The notes under the pieces are model-generated. The model had not been told where the DNA came from, ran no database searches, and was given only the letters and a program-made list of their open reading frames with translations. A DNA stretch of 64,000 nt, taken from Prochlorococcus sp. AG-424-P23. GTDB lineage: Bacteria > Cyanobacteriota > Cyanobacteriia > PCC-6307 > Cyanobiaceae. The stretch covers positions 1-64,000 of the forward strand of contig QCNK01000006.1 in NCBI GenBank assembly GCA_003210135.1, read 5' to 3'. Of this stretch, positions 1-8,845 are shown piece after piece (the stretch's first letter is position 1; every line of letters begins with the position of its first letter). The translations under genes and the position numbers were made by a program.

Positions 1-77
1 TTGACTCCCATCGTAGGTAAAATAAGAATAATTAATTATTAACATACTCTAAATGTTAGTACTCAAAATTAAAATTA

Positions 78-872
78 ATGAACTTTAAACCAATACCTAA
101 TAAATTTGAACATTTAAATTGGCAAGAAATTGAGAGTGTTGCAAAAAACAAAAGATCTACAGTGATTTGGCCATTCGGTGCTGTTGAGCAGCATGGACCG
201 CATTTGCCTCTTGCGACAGATAGTATTTTCGTTGATGAAATTATTAGCGAAGTTTTTAAATTATTCCCTGCCGATATTCCATTAAAAAAACTTCCAACTC
301 AATATATTGGTTTTTCTCCAGAGCATAAGGGTTTTGCCGGGACAATTTCACTTTCCTCAAATTTAATAACCTCAATGATTAAGGAAGTTGGAAGTCAATT
401 ATCTGAAATGGGGTTTAAAAGATTGATATTGATTAATGGACATGGAGGTCAAATCTCACTATTAAATACAGCTGCAAGAGAGCTAAGAAGTTTCTCACCG
501 GAGATGGCAGTTTTTCCTTGTTTCTTATGGAGTGGTGTTAATGGATTAAGTGAATTGTTAACAAAAACTGAGATCGAGGACGGGCTTCATGCTTCTTTAG
601 CTGAAACAAGTTTGATGCTGGCTTTAAAACCAGAATTAGTAGGTGATGAACGCCCACATGAGGGGAACAAAGTAGAGATCCCTGAAGGTTGGAGTTTAGA
701 GGGCAATGCGCCTACTGCTTGGCTTACTAACGACTTCAGTAAATCAGGTGTTATTGGCGATAGCAGAGGAGCAAATGAGTCTCTGGGAAAAAATTTAAAG
801 GAATTATTGATTAATCATTGGTTCAAATTAATTATGAATCTGATGCAATCAGATTGGCCAAACAAACCTTAA
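78..872 (+). CDS. creatininase-family amidohydrolase
   Basis: This 264-residue protein belongs to the creatininase (creatinine amidohydrolase) family of metal-dependent hydrolases. The family's metal-binding pattern is visible: Glu37 and His39 in the GAVEQHGPH segment, Asp48 in LATD, His122 in NGHGG and Glu176 in HASLAET. Length is normal for the family. Members cleave small cyclic or linear amides, and related enzymes act in riboflavin or pyrroloquinoline-type cofactor routes, so the substrate cannot be read from sequence and true creatinine hydrolysis is unlikely in a marine phototroph. It lies alone, 111 bases ahead of the alkane-pathway genes on the same strand. The family call is firm; the function is open. 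Confidence 0.85.
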   Translation: MNFKPIPNKFEHLNWQEIESVAKNKRSTVIWPFGAVEQHGPHLPLATDSIFVDEIISEVFKLFPADIPLKKLPTQYIGFSPEHKGFAGTISLSSNLITSMIKEVGSQLSEMGFKRLILINGHGGQISLLNTAARELRSFSPEMAVFPCFLWSGVNGLSELLTKTEIEDGLHASLAETSLMLALKPELVGDERPHEGNKVEIPEGWSLEGNAPTAWLTNDFSKSGVIGDSRGANESLGKNLKELLINHWFKLIMNLMQSDWPNKP

Positions 873-938
873 ACAAGTCTAAGTTAAAAATGTGACTTAA
901 CAATTGAAACTATTTTCATGATATTTAAATAAACTCTC

Positions 939-944
939 TATAAT
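939..944 (+). promoter_or_regulatory. -10 box of aldehyde-deformylating oxygenase gene
   Basis: A perfect TATAAT lies here. A transcript would begin near 950-952, which leaves almost no leader for the upstream ATG at 957 and about 33 bases for the ATG at 984. This supports 984 as the real start. No convincing -35 element is visible. Confidence 0.5.
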
Positions 945-983
945 CATGTAATATTCATGCATAATGAGCTAAAGATTACTGAC

Positions 984-1712
984 ATGCAAACTCTAGAATC
1001 AAATAAAAAAACTATTGAAGAATCGATTAATCCGATTTCTTTAGATTTGCCCGACTTCACTACGGATTCTTACAAGGATGCATACAGTAGAATAAATGCA
1101 ATTGTTATAGAGGGAGAGCAAGAGGCTCATGATAATTACATTTCAATAGCAACTCTAATCCCAAATGAGTTAGAGGAGTTAACTAAATTGGCGAGAATGG
1201 AAATGAAGCATAAAAAAGGCTTTACTGCATGTGGAAGGAATTTAGGTGTAGTAGCTGATATGGAATTTGCTAAAAAATTCTTTTCTAAATTACATGGTAA
1301 TTTTCAAGTTGCTCTTGAAAAAGGAAATTTAACAACGTGTCTTTTAATTCAAGCTATCTTGATTGAAGCTTTTGCAATCTCTGCTTATAATGTTTACATA
1401 AGAGTTGCTGATCCTTTTGCAAAAAAAATAACAGAAGGAGTAGTTAAAGATGAATATCTTCATTTAAATTACGGTCAAGAATGGCTTAAAGAGAATCTAT
1501 CTACTTGTAAAGAGGAATTAATGGAAGCTAATAAGGTTAATCTTCCGTTAATTAAAAAGATGTTAGATGAAGTAGCAGATGACGCATCAGTTTTAGCTAT
1601 GGATAGAGAAGAATTAATGGAAGAATTCATGATTGCTTATCAAGATACTCTCTTAGAAATTGGTCTAGATAATAGAGAAATCGCCCGAATGGCTATGGCC
1701 GCAATTGTTTAA
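984..1712 (+). CDS. ado: aldehyde-deformylating oxygenase (cADO)
   Basis: This ferritin-like di-iron enzyme converts fatty aldehydes to alkanes plus formate, the second step of cyanobacterial hydrocarbon synthesis. With the start at 984 the protein has 242 residues and the ligands fall at Glu45, Glu73, His76, Glu128, Glu157 and His160, the same numbering I recall for the crystallised Prochlorococcus enzyme. The open frame extends upstream to an ATG at 957, but a TATAAT at 939-944 and the fit of ligand numbering favour 984. The gene directly precedes acyl-ACP reductase, its aldehyde supplier, with a 109-base gap. Identification is very secure. Confidence 0.97.
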   Translation: MQTLESNKKTIEESINPISLDLPDFTTDSYKDAYSRINAIVIEGEQEAHDNYISIATLIPNELEELTKLARMEMKHKKGFTACGRNLGVVADMEFAKKFFSKLHGNFQVALEKGNLTTCLLIQAILIEAFAISAYNVYIRVADPFAKKITEGVVKDEYLHLNYGQEWLKENLSTCKEELMEANKVNLPLIKKMLDEVADDASVLAMDREELMEEFMIAYQDTLLEIGLDNREIARMAMAAIV

Positions 1713-1821
1713 TTATATTTTTACTTAATTAAGCATTTTAATAATTAATCATTTCTAATTAAGTAGTTACCTCTGTGCTATTGTTCATATCATCGTATAA
1801 GACACCATTAATAAATTTTAA

Positions 1822-2862
1822 ATGTTTGGGTTAATAGGTCACTCAACTAGTTTTGAAGATGCGAAAAGAAAAGCTTCGTTACTAGGCTTCGATCATATTG
1901 CAGATGGCGACCTCGATGTCTGGTGCACAGCTCCTCCTCAGTTGGTTGAGAATGTAGAAGTGAAAAGTGCTACTGGAATATCTATTGAGGGTTCTTATAT
2001 AGATTCTTGCTTTGTTCCCGAAATGCTTTCTAGGTTTAAAACTGCAAGAAGGAAAGTATTAAATGCTATGGAACTTGCTCAGAAAAAAGGGATTAACATT
2101 ACTGCTTTAGGAGGATTTACTTCTATTATTTTCGAGAATTTTAATCTTCTCCAGCATAAACAAATTAGAAATACCTCCTTAGAGTGGGAAAGGTTTACTA
2201 CTGGCAATACTCATACAGCCTGGGTTATTTGTAAGCAACTAGAAATTAATGCTCCTCGCATTGGGATAGATCTTAAAAAAGCAACTGTTGCTGTAATTGG
2301 TGCTACTGGGGATATAGGAAGTGCTGTTTGTAGATGGCTTATCAATAAAACTGGGATTTCAGAACTTCTTATGGTAGCAAGACAACAAGAACCACTAGCT
2401 TTATTACAAAAAGAATTAGATGGTGGCACAATAACAAGTTTAGATGATGCATTACCTCAGGCCGATATTGTTGTATGGGTCGCAAGTATGCCTAAAACAA
2501 TTGAAATTGACACTGATAAATTAAAAAAACCATGTTTAATGATTGATGGTGGATACCCCAAAAATCTTGATGAGAAATTTCAGGGTGAAAATATTCATGT
2601 TTTAAAAGGAGGTATAGTAGAGTTCTTCAATGATATAGGTTGGAATATGATGGAACTTGCAGAAATGCAAAACCCACAGAGAGAGATGTTTGCTTGCTTT
2701 GCAGAAGCTATGATTTTAGAATTTGAAAAGTGTCATACGAACTTTAGTTGGGGAAGAAATAACATTTCCCTTGAAAAGATGGAATTTATTGGAGCAGCTT
2801 CTTTGAAACATGGATTTTCTGCGATTGGACTTGATAAGCATCCTAAGGTCTTAACTGTCTAA
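1822..2862 (+). CDS. aar: long-chain acyl-[acyl-carrier-protein] reductase (AAR)
   Basis: AAR reduces acyl-ACP to a fatty aldehyde with NADPH, feeding the neighbouring deformylating oxygenase. The 346-residue length is close to characterised cyanobacterial AARs. A Rossmann motif GATGDIG sits at 160-166, and Cys292 in the MFACFAE segment matches the cysteine that forms the acyl-thioester intermediate. The gene has a possible -10 (TATAAG near 1795) in the 109-base gap after ado, so it may be transcribed both with ado and separately. Its stop is only three bases before accA, which suggests co-translation with the enzyme that makes malonyl-CoA. Confidence 0.96.
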   Translation: MFGLIGHSTSFEDAKRKASLLGFDHIADGDLDVWCTAPPQLVENVEVKSATGISIEGSYIDSCFVPEMLSRFKTARRKVLNAMELAQKKGINITALGGFTSIIFENFNLLQHKQIRNTSLEWERFTTGNTHTAWVICKQLEINAPRIGIDLKKATVAVIGATGDIGSAVCRWLINKTGISELLMVARQQEPLALLQKELDGGTITSLDDALPQADIVVWVASMPKTIEIDTDKLKKPCLMIDGGYPKNLDEKFQGENIHVLKGGIVEFFNDIGWNMMELAEMQNPQREMFACFAEAMILEFEKCHTNFSWGRNNISLEKMEFIGAASLKHGFSAIGLDKHPKVLTV

Positions 2863-2865
2863 ATT

Positions 2866-3873
2866 ATGGCTAAACGTTATCTCCTTGATTTTGAAAAGCC
2901 TCTTGTTGAACTTGAGAAACAGATAGAGCAAATAAAAGAATTAGCTCGAGATTCAGAAGTGGATGTTAGTCAACAGCTTCTTCAGCTTGAGACCTTAGCT
3001 GCTAGAAGAAGAGAAGAGATATTTAAATCACTCACGCCTGCACAAAAGATTCAGGTAGCTAGACATCCTCAAAGACCTAGTACTTTGGACTTTGTTCAAA
3101 TGTTTTGTGATGACTGGATCGAATTACATGGAGATAGAAATGGTGGCGATGATATGGCACTTGTTGGAGGGATTGGTTCGATAAATAATAGACCAGTCTT
3201 GATTCTAGGGCATCAGAAAGGAAGAGACACAAAAGAAAATGTAAAAAGAAACTTCGGAATGGCCAAGCCAGGAGGTTACAGAAAAGCGCTTAGATTAATG
3301 CAGCATGCTGATAGATTTTCTTTGCCAATTCTTACATTTATTGATACTCCTGGAGCCTACGCAGGTTTAACCGCTGAAGAACAGGGACAAGGGGAAGCGA
3401 TAGCAAGAAACTTGAGGGAAATGTTTGGTTTGAAAGTCCCTATAGTGGCTACTGTTATTGGAGAAGGTGGTTCTGGAGGTGCACTTGGGATAGGTGTTGC
3501 TGATAGATTGCTAATGTTTGAACACAGTGTTTACACAGTTGCTAGTCCAGAAGCATGTGCATCAATTTTATGGAGAGATGCAGCAAAGGCTCCTGAAGCT
3601 GCATCAGCTCTTAAAATTACAGGTAAAGATTTACTTAAATTGGGGATAATAGACGAAGTTTTGCTAGAGCCATCAGGCGGGAACAATTGGGCTCCTTTAG
3701 AAGCTGGTAATACACTAAAGGATGCTATTGAGAAACACCTTAATGCTTTACTTCAAATGACTAAAAATGAACTCATTGATGAAAGATATAAAAAATTTAG
3801 GGTTTTGGGTAAATTTATCGAAGCGAATAATATTGAAGAAATTTATAGTGAAATTCCTCAAAAAACTGAATAA
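2866..3873 (+). CDS. accA: acetyl-CoA carboxylase carboxyltransferase subunit alpha
   Basis: AccA pairs with AccD to transfer carboxyl from biotin to acetyl-CoA, giving malonyl-CoA for fatty acid synthesis. The 335-residue sequence has the N-terminal helical segment ([11 protein letters not shown]) and the crotonase-like core with TPGAYAG and GEGGSGGAL glycine-rich loops that form the oxyanion holes. Length is typical of bacterial AccA. It follows aar by three bases, so the first committed step of acyl synthesis and the acyl-ACP drain to alkanes lie on one transcript. The downstream dehydrogenase starts one base after the accA stop. Confidence 0.97.
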   Translation: MAKRYLLDFEKPLVELEKQIEQIKELARDSEVDVSQQLLQLETLAARRREEIFKSLTPAQKIQVARHPQRPSTLDFVQMFCDDWIELHGDRNGGDDMALVGGIGSINNRPVLILGHQKGRDTKENVKRNFGMAKPGGYRKALRLMQHADRFSLPILTFIDTPGAYAGLTAEEQGQGEAIARNLREMFGLKVPIVATVIGEGGSGGALGIGVADRLLMFEHSVYTVASPEACASILWRDAAKAPEAASALKITGKDLLKLGIIDEVLLEPSGGNNWAPLEAGNTLKDAIEKHLNALLQMTKNELIDERYKKFRVLGKFIEANNIEEIYSEIPQKTE

Positions 3874-3874
3874 A

Positions 3875-4582
3875 TTGAAATTAGCTTTTATATCAGGTGC
3901 TACAAAAGGTATTGGTAGATCTACAGCAATTACTTTTGCAAATGCTGGCTGGGATCTAATTTTACTTTCCAGAAAAATGGATTTATTGGAGAAACTTAAG
4001 AGTGAATTATTGACCACTAAATCAAAAATTAGCCTAGTAAAATGTGATTTATCTAATCCTATTGGAATAGTTAATTGTGTTGGAGAAGCAATTGAGAAAT
4101 ATGGGTGTCCTTCAGTTTTAATAAATAATGCAGGTTGTGCATTTAATGAGTCCTTAGTTGAAATGGATTTTGAGCACTGGGAACAAACTATTCAAACAAA
4201 CCTCACAAGTGTTTTTCAAATTTGCAGCTCAATAGTACCCCAAATGAGGAAAAATGGTGGTTTAGTCATTAATGTTAGTAGTCATGCTTCTTATAATGCC
4301 TTCCCTCAGTGGGGAGCATATTGTATTTCAAAAGCTGCACTCAGCATGTTTACTAAATGTTTGAGGGAAGAGGAGAGATGTAACTCGATTCGAGCATGCA
4401 CAATAACACTAGGTTCAGTAAATACGCCTCTTTGGGACTCCGAATCGATTAATTCTGATTTTGATAGAACTGCTATGCTTTCCTCAAAAAAGGTATCAGA
4501 TACTATTCTTTATATGGCGCAACAACCAGAATCACAATTAATTGAAGACTTAACTTTGATGCCTTCTGGAGGGGCTTTTTAA
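3875..4582 (+). CDS. short-chain dehydrogenase/reductase
   Basis: A classical SDR of 235 residues when started at the TTG at 3875, one base after the accA stop. The open frame extends back to 3767 inside accA, but the Rossmann motif GATKGIG begins only eight residues after the TTG, as expected for a complete SDR, so the longer start is rejected. NNAG and the catalytic YCISK motif are present. Position after accA hints at a ketoacyl-type reduction in lipid metabolism, but the family is broad and a specific substrate cannot be assigned. Translation is probably coupled to accA. Confidence 0.85.
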   Translation: MKLAFISGATKGIGRSTAITFANAGWDLILLSRKMDLLEKLKSELLTTKSKISLVKCDLSNPIGIVNCVGEAIEKYGCPSVLINNAGCAFNESLVEMDFEHWEQTIQTNLTSVFQICSSIVPQMRKNGGLVINVSSHASYNAFPQWGAYCISKAALSMFTKCLREEERCNSIRACTITLGSVNTPLWDSESINSDFDRTAMLSSKKVSDTILYMAQQPESQLIEDLTLMPSGGAF

Positions 4583-4661
4583 AAATTCTGTTTCTCTTTT
4601 TAATCTCTAAAAGGTGATTTTTTTTAGGACTATTTGAACCCGATTGAACAAGAGAATGTGA

Positions 4662-4667
4662 TATAGT
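4662..4667 (+). promoter_or_regulatory. probable -10 box of folE
   Basis: TATAGT lies about 70 bases upstream of the folE ATG. The nearest -35-like hexamer, TTGAAC at 4634, is 22 bases away, which is longer than optimal, so only the -10 is claimed. Confidence 0.35.
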
Positions 4668-4735
4668 GTATAAGCAATTAAGCTTTTGGAAGATACAGTA
4701 AATTAAGTTGCATACAATTTTCTGTTTAAAATTTT

Positions 4736-5476
4736 ATGACCTCTACATTACCCAACGATAATATCAAAAAGTTTGACGATCAGATTACTAATAAACTAAT
4801 CTCTGAAATTATCAGAGATAGGATTAAGAGCGCTGGTGTAAGATTCAGTGCAAATGATAATATTGCAGATTACATAAATCCTGGTGAATTAGAAATTCTT
4901 GAAAAAGAAGTTGCTTCAAGAGTTAAAGACCTGCTCAAGTCCCTAATAATAGACGTTGAAAATGATCATAATACCCAAGAGACCGCAGAAAGAGTCTCAA
5001 AGATGTATTTAAATGAAGTTTTCAAAGGTAGATATCATGAACAACCTAAGGTAACAAGTTTTCCAAATGATAAGAATCTTGATGAAATCTATACTGTTGG
5101 TCCTATCTCTGTAAGATCAGCATGTTCACATCATTTAGTCCCAATTTTAGGTGAGTGTTGGATAGGGATCAAACCAGGTAATAAGGTTATAGGACTTTCG
5201 AAATTTGCCAGAGTTGCTGATTGGGTTTTCTCAAGACCTCATATTCAGGAAGAGGCGGTAATGATACTTGCAGATGAAATTGAAAAATTGTGTGAACCTA
5301 AAGGTTTAGGAATTATTGTGAAAGCCCAACATTATTGTATGAAATGGAGGGGAGTTAAAGAACCAAATACAAGCATGATTAATTCTGTAGTGAGAGGTGA
5401 TTTTAGGCATGATTTAAGTTTAAAACAAGAATTTTTCGAGCTTGTAAAACAGCAATCTGCTACTAATAATTACTAA
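4736..5476 (+). CDS. folE: GTP cyclohydrolase I
   Basis: FolE converts GTP to 7,8-dihydroneopterin triphosphate, the first step to folate and, in bacteria, to queuosine and other pterins. The 246-residue protein carries the zinc ligands Cys130 and His133 in the CSHHLVP motif and Cys201 in HYCMKWRGV. The first roughly 45 residues are a variable extension. Two other pteridine genes occur in the window: folB near 57 kb and a QueD-like gene near 41 kb. The stop overlaps the convergent trpF gene by four bases. Identification is firm. Confidence 0.96.
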   Translation: MTSTLPNDNIKKFDDQITNKLISEIIRDRIKSAGVRFSANDNIADYINPGELEILEKEVASRVKDLLKSLIIDVENDHNTQETAERVSKMYLNEVFKGRYHEQPKVTSFPNDKNLDEIYTVGPISVRSACSHHLVPILGECWIGIKPGNKVIGLSKFARVADWVFSRPHIQEEAVMILADEIEKLCEPKGLGIIVKAQHYCMKWRGVKEPNTSMINSVVRGDFRHDLSLKQEFFELVKQQSATNNY

Positions 5477-6129
5477 TTCTGTTTTAAAAACCCGATTAAA
5501 TCTGTTGTTTTTTTTATATCCTTTAAACCTGGTGATATTTCAATACTGCTTGAAATATCGAGCCCGTCTGGTTTGATGTCAGCTAAAATTTCATCAATCC
5601 ATTCAATTGATATTCCACCTGCTAACCACCAAGGTTTGCTAAATTTCAGATTCCTAAGATAAATAGAATTAATTTTTTTCCCTGAACCTCCATATGTTTC
5701 TTTATTCCAAGAATCAAGTAGTATCGCATCAACAAAATCTTCAAAAGGTTTTATTTTATCAAGGTCCTTTTCCGTTTTTATTCTAAAAGCCTTCCATAGG
5801 CCAATGTTTGGAATTTTGTCCCTTATTTTTTTGCAATAATCAACATCCTCATCGCCATGTAATTGAATGATGGTTTCACTTGGGTTGCCTAAGAAATTTT
5901 TAATAATTAAATCTATGGGACAATTTTGCACAACAGATACTCTATCGATTTCTGGATAAAAACTTTCTAAGGTTTTAAATATTTTTTTCTTAATTTCAGC
6001 TGATACATACCTCGGGGACTCTTCAACCGAAATAATGCCTATGGCATTTGCTCCTAATTTGGCCACTCGAAGAGCTTGTTCTTCTGTTGTTAGTCCACAA
6101 ATTTTAACTAAAGTATTTGTCTTGGGCAT
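5473..6129 (-). CDS. trpF: phosphoribosylanthranilate isomerase
   Basis: TrpF carries out the Amadori rearrangement of phosphoribosylanthranilate in tryptophan synthesis. The 218-residue TIM-barrel shows the KICGLT motif with catalytic Cys11 and the LLDSWNKETYGGSGK segment containing the acid Asp and phosphate-binding glycines. It is monofunctional, not fused to TrpC. It is unlinked to trpA, which sits about 30 kb away. The 3' end overlaps folE tail to tail by four bases, and the start lies 55 bases from the divergent protease gene. Confidence 0.95.
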   Translation of the reverse strand: MPKTNTLVKICGLTTEEQALRVAKLGANAIGIISVEESPRYVSAEIKKKIFKTLESFYPEIDRVSVVQNCPIDLIIKNFLGNPSETIIQLHGDEDVDYCKKIRDKIPNIGLWKAFRIKTEKDLDKIKPFEDFVDAILLDSWNKETYGGSGKKINSIYLRNLKFSKPWWLAGGISIEWIDEILADIKPDGLDISSSIEISPGLKDIKKTTDLIGFLKQN

Positions 6130-6184
6130 ATCATTATCTTGTATGTAAAATTAGTATTATTGCTAAATATAGCGGAGATTATTT

Positions 6185-7408
6185 TTGAGAAGTTGGCAAA
6201 TTTTTAAAATATGGGGAATTCCCTTCAAAATTCATCCCTATTGGTTTGTTATTCTCTTTTTATTCTCATGGAGCATAAGTAATCAGGTTAATTTATCTTC
6301 AGGTGATATTTACAATGCTAAAGAAGCTTGGATTATCGGGTTTTTAACTTCTTTTTTCTTAATGGCTTCAATTATATCTCATGAAGTTTTACATACTTTT
6401 GTTTCCTTAAATCAGGGTGTAAAAATAAAAAACATTACCTTTTATTTCCTCGGGGCAATTTTACAAATAGATAAGTATTGTCAAACTGCTAAAGGTAATA
6501 TAAAAATTGCGATTGTTAGACCACTATTATGTTTTGCTACAGCATTCATCTTGCTTTTAATTAGTAATTACAGTGCATCTCAAGAACTCATATCAATCAA
6601 TATAATTTCTAGGTTAGGTATATTAAATTTTTTCTTAGGCTTCTTAAATTTGATTCCAATTGGTTCTTTAGATGGAGGAAATTTATTAAAAAGTATTATT
6701 TGGCATTTCTCAGGTAGTAAAAACAAAGGTAGAAACTTTCTCAATAAAGTAAATTTATTTTTATCTTTTTTAGTTCTCGTATTTGGGATAGTTTGTTTAT
6801 TTAGATTTAACTTTTACTATGGTTTTATTCTTTCTTTTTTAGGTTTGTTTGGAGTTAATTCTTCAAAGTCAGAAAGTCAATTTTTTAAAATTGAAAATAT
6901 ACTTAAATTTAGTAAAGTTTCTGAGCTTAAATTAAAGCCCTTGAAAAAAATTGAATTCGATTCTAATTTTTCAAAATTAAATGCATTAATAAAAAACAAA
7001 AAAGATGCATCAGATAAATATCTTTTTGTAACGAATAATGGTAGATGGACTGGTTTTATTGATGAAAATATTTTAAAAAATGTCTCCATAAAAAAATGGG
7101 AACGTAACTTTGTTGGAGATTTTAAGAAGCCAATCGATAGTTTTGAAAGTGTTTATAGTAACGATAAATTATGGAAAACTATAGAAAGTCTTGAAAAAAC
7201 AGATGAAGGTTTTGTATTGGTTCTTAATGCTGCAGATATCCCTTTGGGGATAATTGATAGGTCTAAAATTGGAAACTTTATATTGAATAAATTGGGACTT
7301 AATTTGCCTTCAGAAATTGTCAATAAATTAAATTATAAAAATCAGTATCCCTTGGGAATTGAATTACCAAGAATAATTAATTTAATGAAGCAGAGAGGTG
7401 ATCTTTAA
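6185..7408 (+). CDS. site-2 protease family (M50) membrane metalloprotease
   Basis: An integral membrane protein of 407 residues starting at TTG. The zinc motif HEVLH lies at 66-70 in a membrane segment, and the second metal motif NLIPIGSLDGG places Asp163 in a later one, the layout of M50/site-2 proteases. Several hydrophobic helices fill residues 18-230. The remaining 170 residues are soluble and resemble a pair of CBS repeats, as in many cyanobacterial S2P homologues, which would bind an adenosine ligand. Such proteases cleave membrane-anchored regulators, but no substrate is apparent here. The family is sure and the role unknown. Confidence 0.85.
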   Translation: MRSWQIFKIWGIPFKIHPYWFVILFLFSWSISNQVNLSSGDIYNAKEAWIIGFLTSFFLMASIISHEVLHTFVSLNQGVKIKNITFYFLGAILQIDKYCQTAKGNIKIAIVRPLLCFATAFILLLISNYSASQELISINIISRLGILNFFLGFLNLIPIGSLDGGNLLKSIIWHFSGSKNKGRNFLNKVNLFLSFLVLVFGIVCLFRFNFYYGFILSFLGLFGVNSSKSESQFFKIENILKFSKVSELKLKPLKKIEFDSNFSKLNALIKNKKDASDKYLFVTNNGRWTGFIDENILKNVSIKKWERNFVGDFKKPIDSFESVYSNDKLWKTIESLEKTDEGFVLVLNAADIPLGIIDRSKIGNFILNKLGLNLPSEIVNKLNYKNQYPLGIELPRIINLMKQRGDL

Positions 7409-7430
7409 GTATTTTTGTCATCAAAATTTT

Positions 7431-8159
7431 TTAATATTTTTCATCTATGGACATATTTTTAAACTTTATTTTTGATTTGTTCTCTTGGAAAGAATTACTT
7501 AAATGTTGAATTATTTCATCATTTGTGAGGTTTAGATTTACTTTAGGTGGAGCCTCTTCTCTAAATAATTTGAACCATAAATCTTGTGAAGGATTTGTTT
7601 GAATCTCTCCATGTTGAAGAAAGGCACCTTTTTTACGATATTGGGCACTTCCTATTCTCTTAAACCCATCCTGATCAACTAAATCAGAAATTAATGAAGT
7701 CCCAAAACAATTAGATGTTATTGTTGATTTTTGTAAATTACCATATTGTAAGTTGAGGCCTAATTCTTTAAAACTCTTAATTAACCAATTATTTACCATT
7801 TCATAACTAAGAATTTTATAATAATTTTTTTTAAATGTTAATGCATAGGTTATGCCCCCTGAATGCAAAACAGCCCCCCCTCCAGAGGGACGTCTTACAA
7901 TGTTAATTTCCCCATTTGATAATAATTTTTCCCAATGAGTAGGAATTTCCTTTTGGTGATAACCAATTGAAAGCCAATCACCAGCCCAATAGTAGAACCT
8001 TAATGTAAGAATTATTTCAGAATTGGAAATAGTCTGCTCTAGAGAATTTAAATCTAAAGCCATTTGATCAAATCCAGATAGATTAGTTGTCGAAAAAATT
8101 AAAGCTTGATTTCCTAATCCCAAAATTAACTTTGTAGTTTTATTTATGATAATTTTCAA
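7431..8159 (-). CDS. biotin/lipoate A/B protein ligase family protein
   Basis: A 242-residue member of the LplA/BirA/LipB fold. It has the RRPSGGGAVLHSGGITYAL segment that forms the lipoyl-AMP or octanoyl binding loop, and the WLSIGYHQK strand typical of LplA-like enzymes. Such proteins attach lipoate, or transfer octanoate (LipM type), to the E2 and GcvH proteins. The sequence alone does not separate a ligase from an octanoyltransferase. It is transcribed away from psaM. Confidence 0.75.
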   Translation of the reverse strand: MKIIINKTTKLILGLGNQALIFSTTNLSGFDQMALDLNSLEQTISNSEIILTLRFYYWAGDWLSIGYHQKEIPTHWEKLLSNGEINIVRRPSGGGAVLHSGGITYALTFKKNYYKILSYEMVNNWLIKSFKELGLNLQYGNLQKSTITSNCFGTSLISDLVDQDGFKRIGSAQYRKKGAFLQHGEIQTNPSQDLWFKLFREEAPPKVNLNLTNDEIIQHLSNSFQENKSKIKFKNMSIDEKY

Positions 8160-8259
8160 TAAATTTTTTCTTTCAAATTATTAATTACGTAACATCATTT
8201 TGTAATAGTGTGTCAATTCCCCTCTTTTGGGTGGAGAATATAGGAAATATTTTTTTACT

Positions 8260-8364
8260 ATGGAGCCCACTCAAACAATAAATTTAATTGCTCTTAGCCT
8301 AATAGTTGTTATGCATGCAGGAGTTCTAGCTCTTAGATTAGGAATTAGCTTAAGCAGAAACTAA
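8260..8364 (+). CDS. psaM: photosystem I reaction centre subunit XII
   Basis: A 34-codon gene beginning [18 protein letters not shown] and ending SLSRN. It is a single transmembrane helix, which matches PsaM, a small subunit at the monomer interface of cyanobacterial photosystem I. It was too short for ordinary ORF calling. A -10-like TAATAG at 8203-8208 precedes it, and the leader contains the purine-rich GGGTGGAG. It stands alone between a divergent ligase gene and the unknown membrane protein. Length and sequence fit the family exactly. Confidence 0.93.
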   Translation: MEPTQTINLIALSLIVVMHAGVLALRLGISLSRN

Positions 8365-8449
8365 AAATCTATTAGAAAATTTATATTTTTAAGGTAATAA
8401 TGTAGTTAAACTGAATTGACTTATTCAGTAAATTTTCTAAGAACTAAAT

Positions 8450-8797
8450 TTGTCAGAATCTACATTTAAAAATATAAATTATATTAAAAGATACCATAGT
8501 TCTGCATTTAAAAAAGATCAACAGAAACAGGACAATTTTGTATCCTTTGTTTTCTTGATTATAAAAATTTGCTTTTCTCTTTTAGCATTAATAAGCTTAG
8601 TTAAACTTGGATATAGTTCCAAAGTTAGATTAACAAGGCTAAAGGAAATTCAAGACTCATTTACATACGAAAAATATCGATACAATAATTTGTCGAGTAG
8701 GTTTGACGGTTTATTTTCTGCTGAAGGTGAGCAAAGATTTATGAAGGATCAGGATCAAATGATTTCTAGGGACATTATCAGAGTAATATGGCGTTGA
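8450..8797 (+). CDS. conserved hypothetical single-pass membrane protein
   Basis: I do not recognise a named family. The 115-residue protein (TTG start) has a polar, lysine-rich N-terminal 30 residues, one strong hydrophobic helix at about 31-54, then a charged helical region (residues 60-90) with coiled-coil-like spacing and a basic C-terminus. This resembles small septum or thylakoid anchor proteins in topology only. It sits between psaM and por on the same strand, 48 bases ahead of por, so co-transcription with por is possible. Real-gene status is supported by normal coding character and fit between neighbours. Confidence 0.65.
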   Translation: MSESTFKNINYIKRYHSSAFKKDQQKQDNFVSFVFLIIKICFSLLALISLVKLGYSSKVRLTRLKEIQDSFTYEKYRYNNLSSRFDGLFSAEGEQRFMKDQDQMISRDIIRVIWR

Positions 8798-8845
8798 TAA
8801 GTATGATCTAAAATCTTTCTACTTATTTTTTTACTATTAAATTTT

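Noticed and set aside
3767-3874. Extension of the SDR gene into accA
   Set aside because: The extra 36 residues are the out-of-frame accA tail. The Rossmann motif requires a start near 3875.
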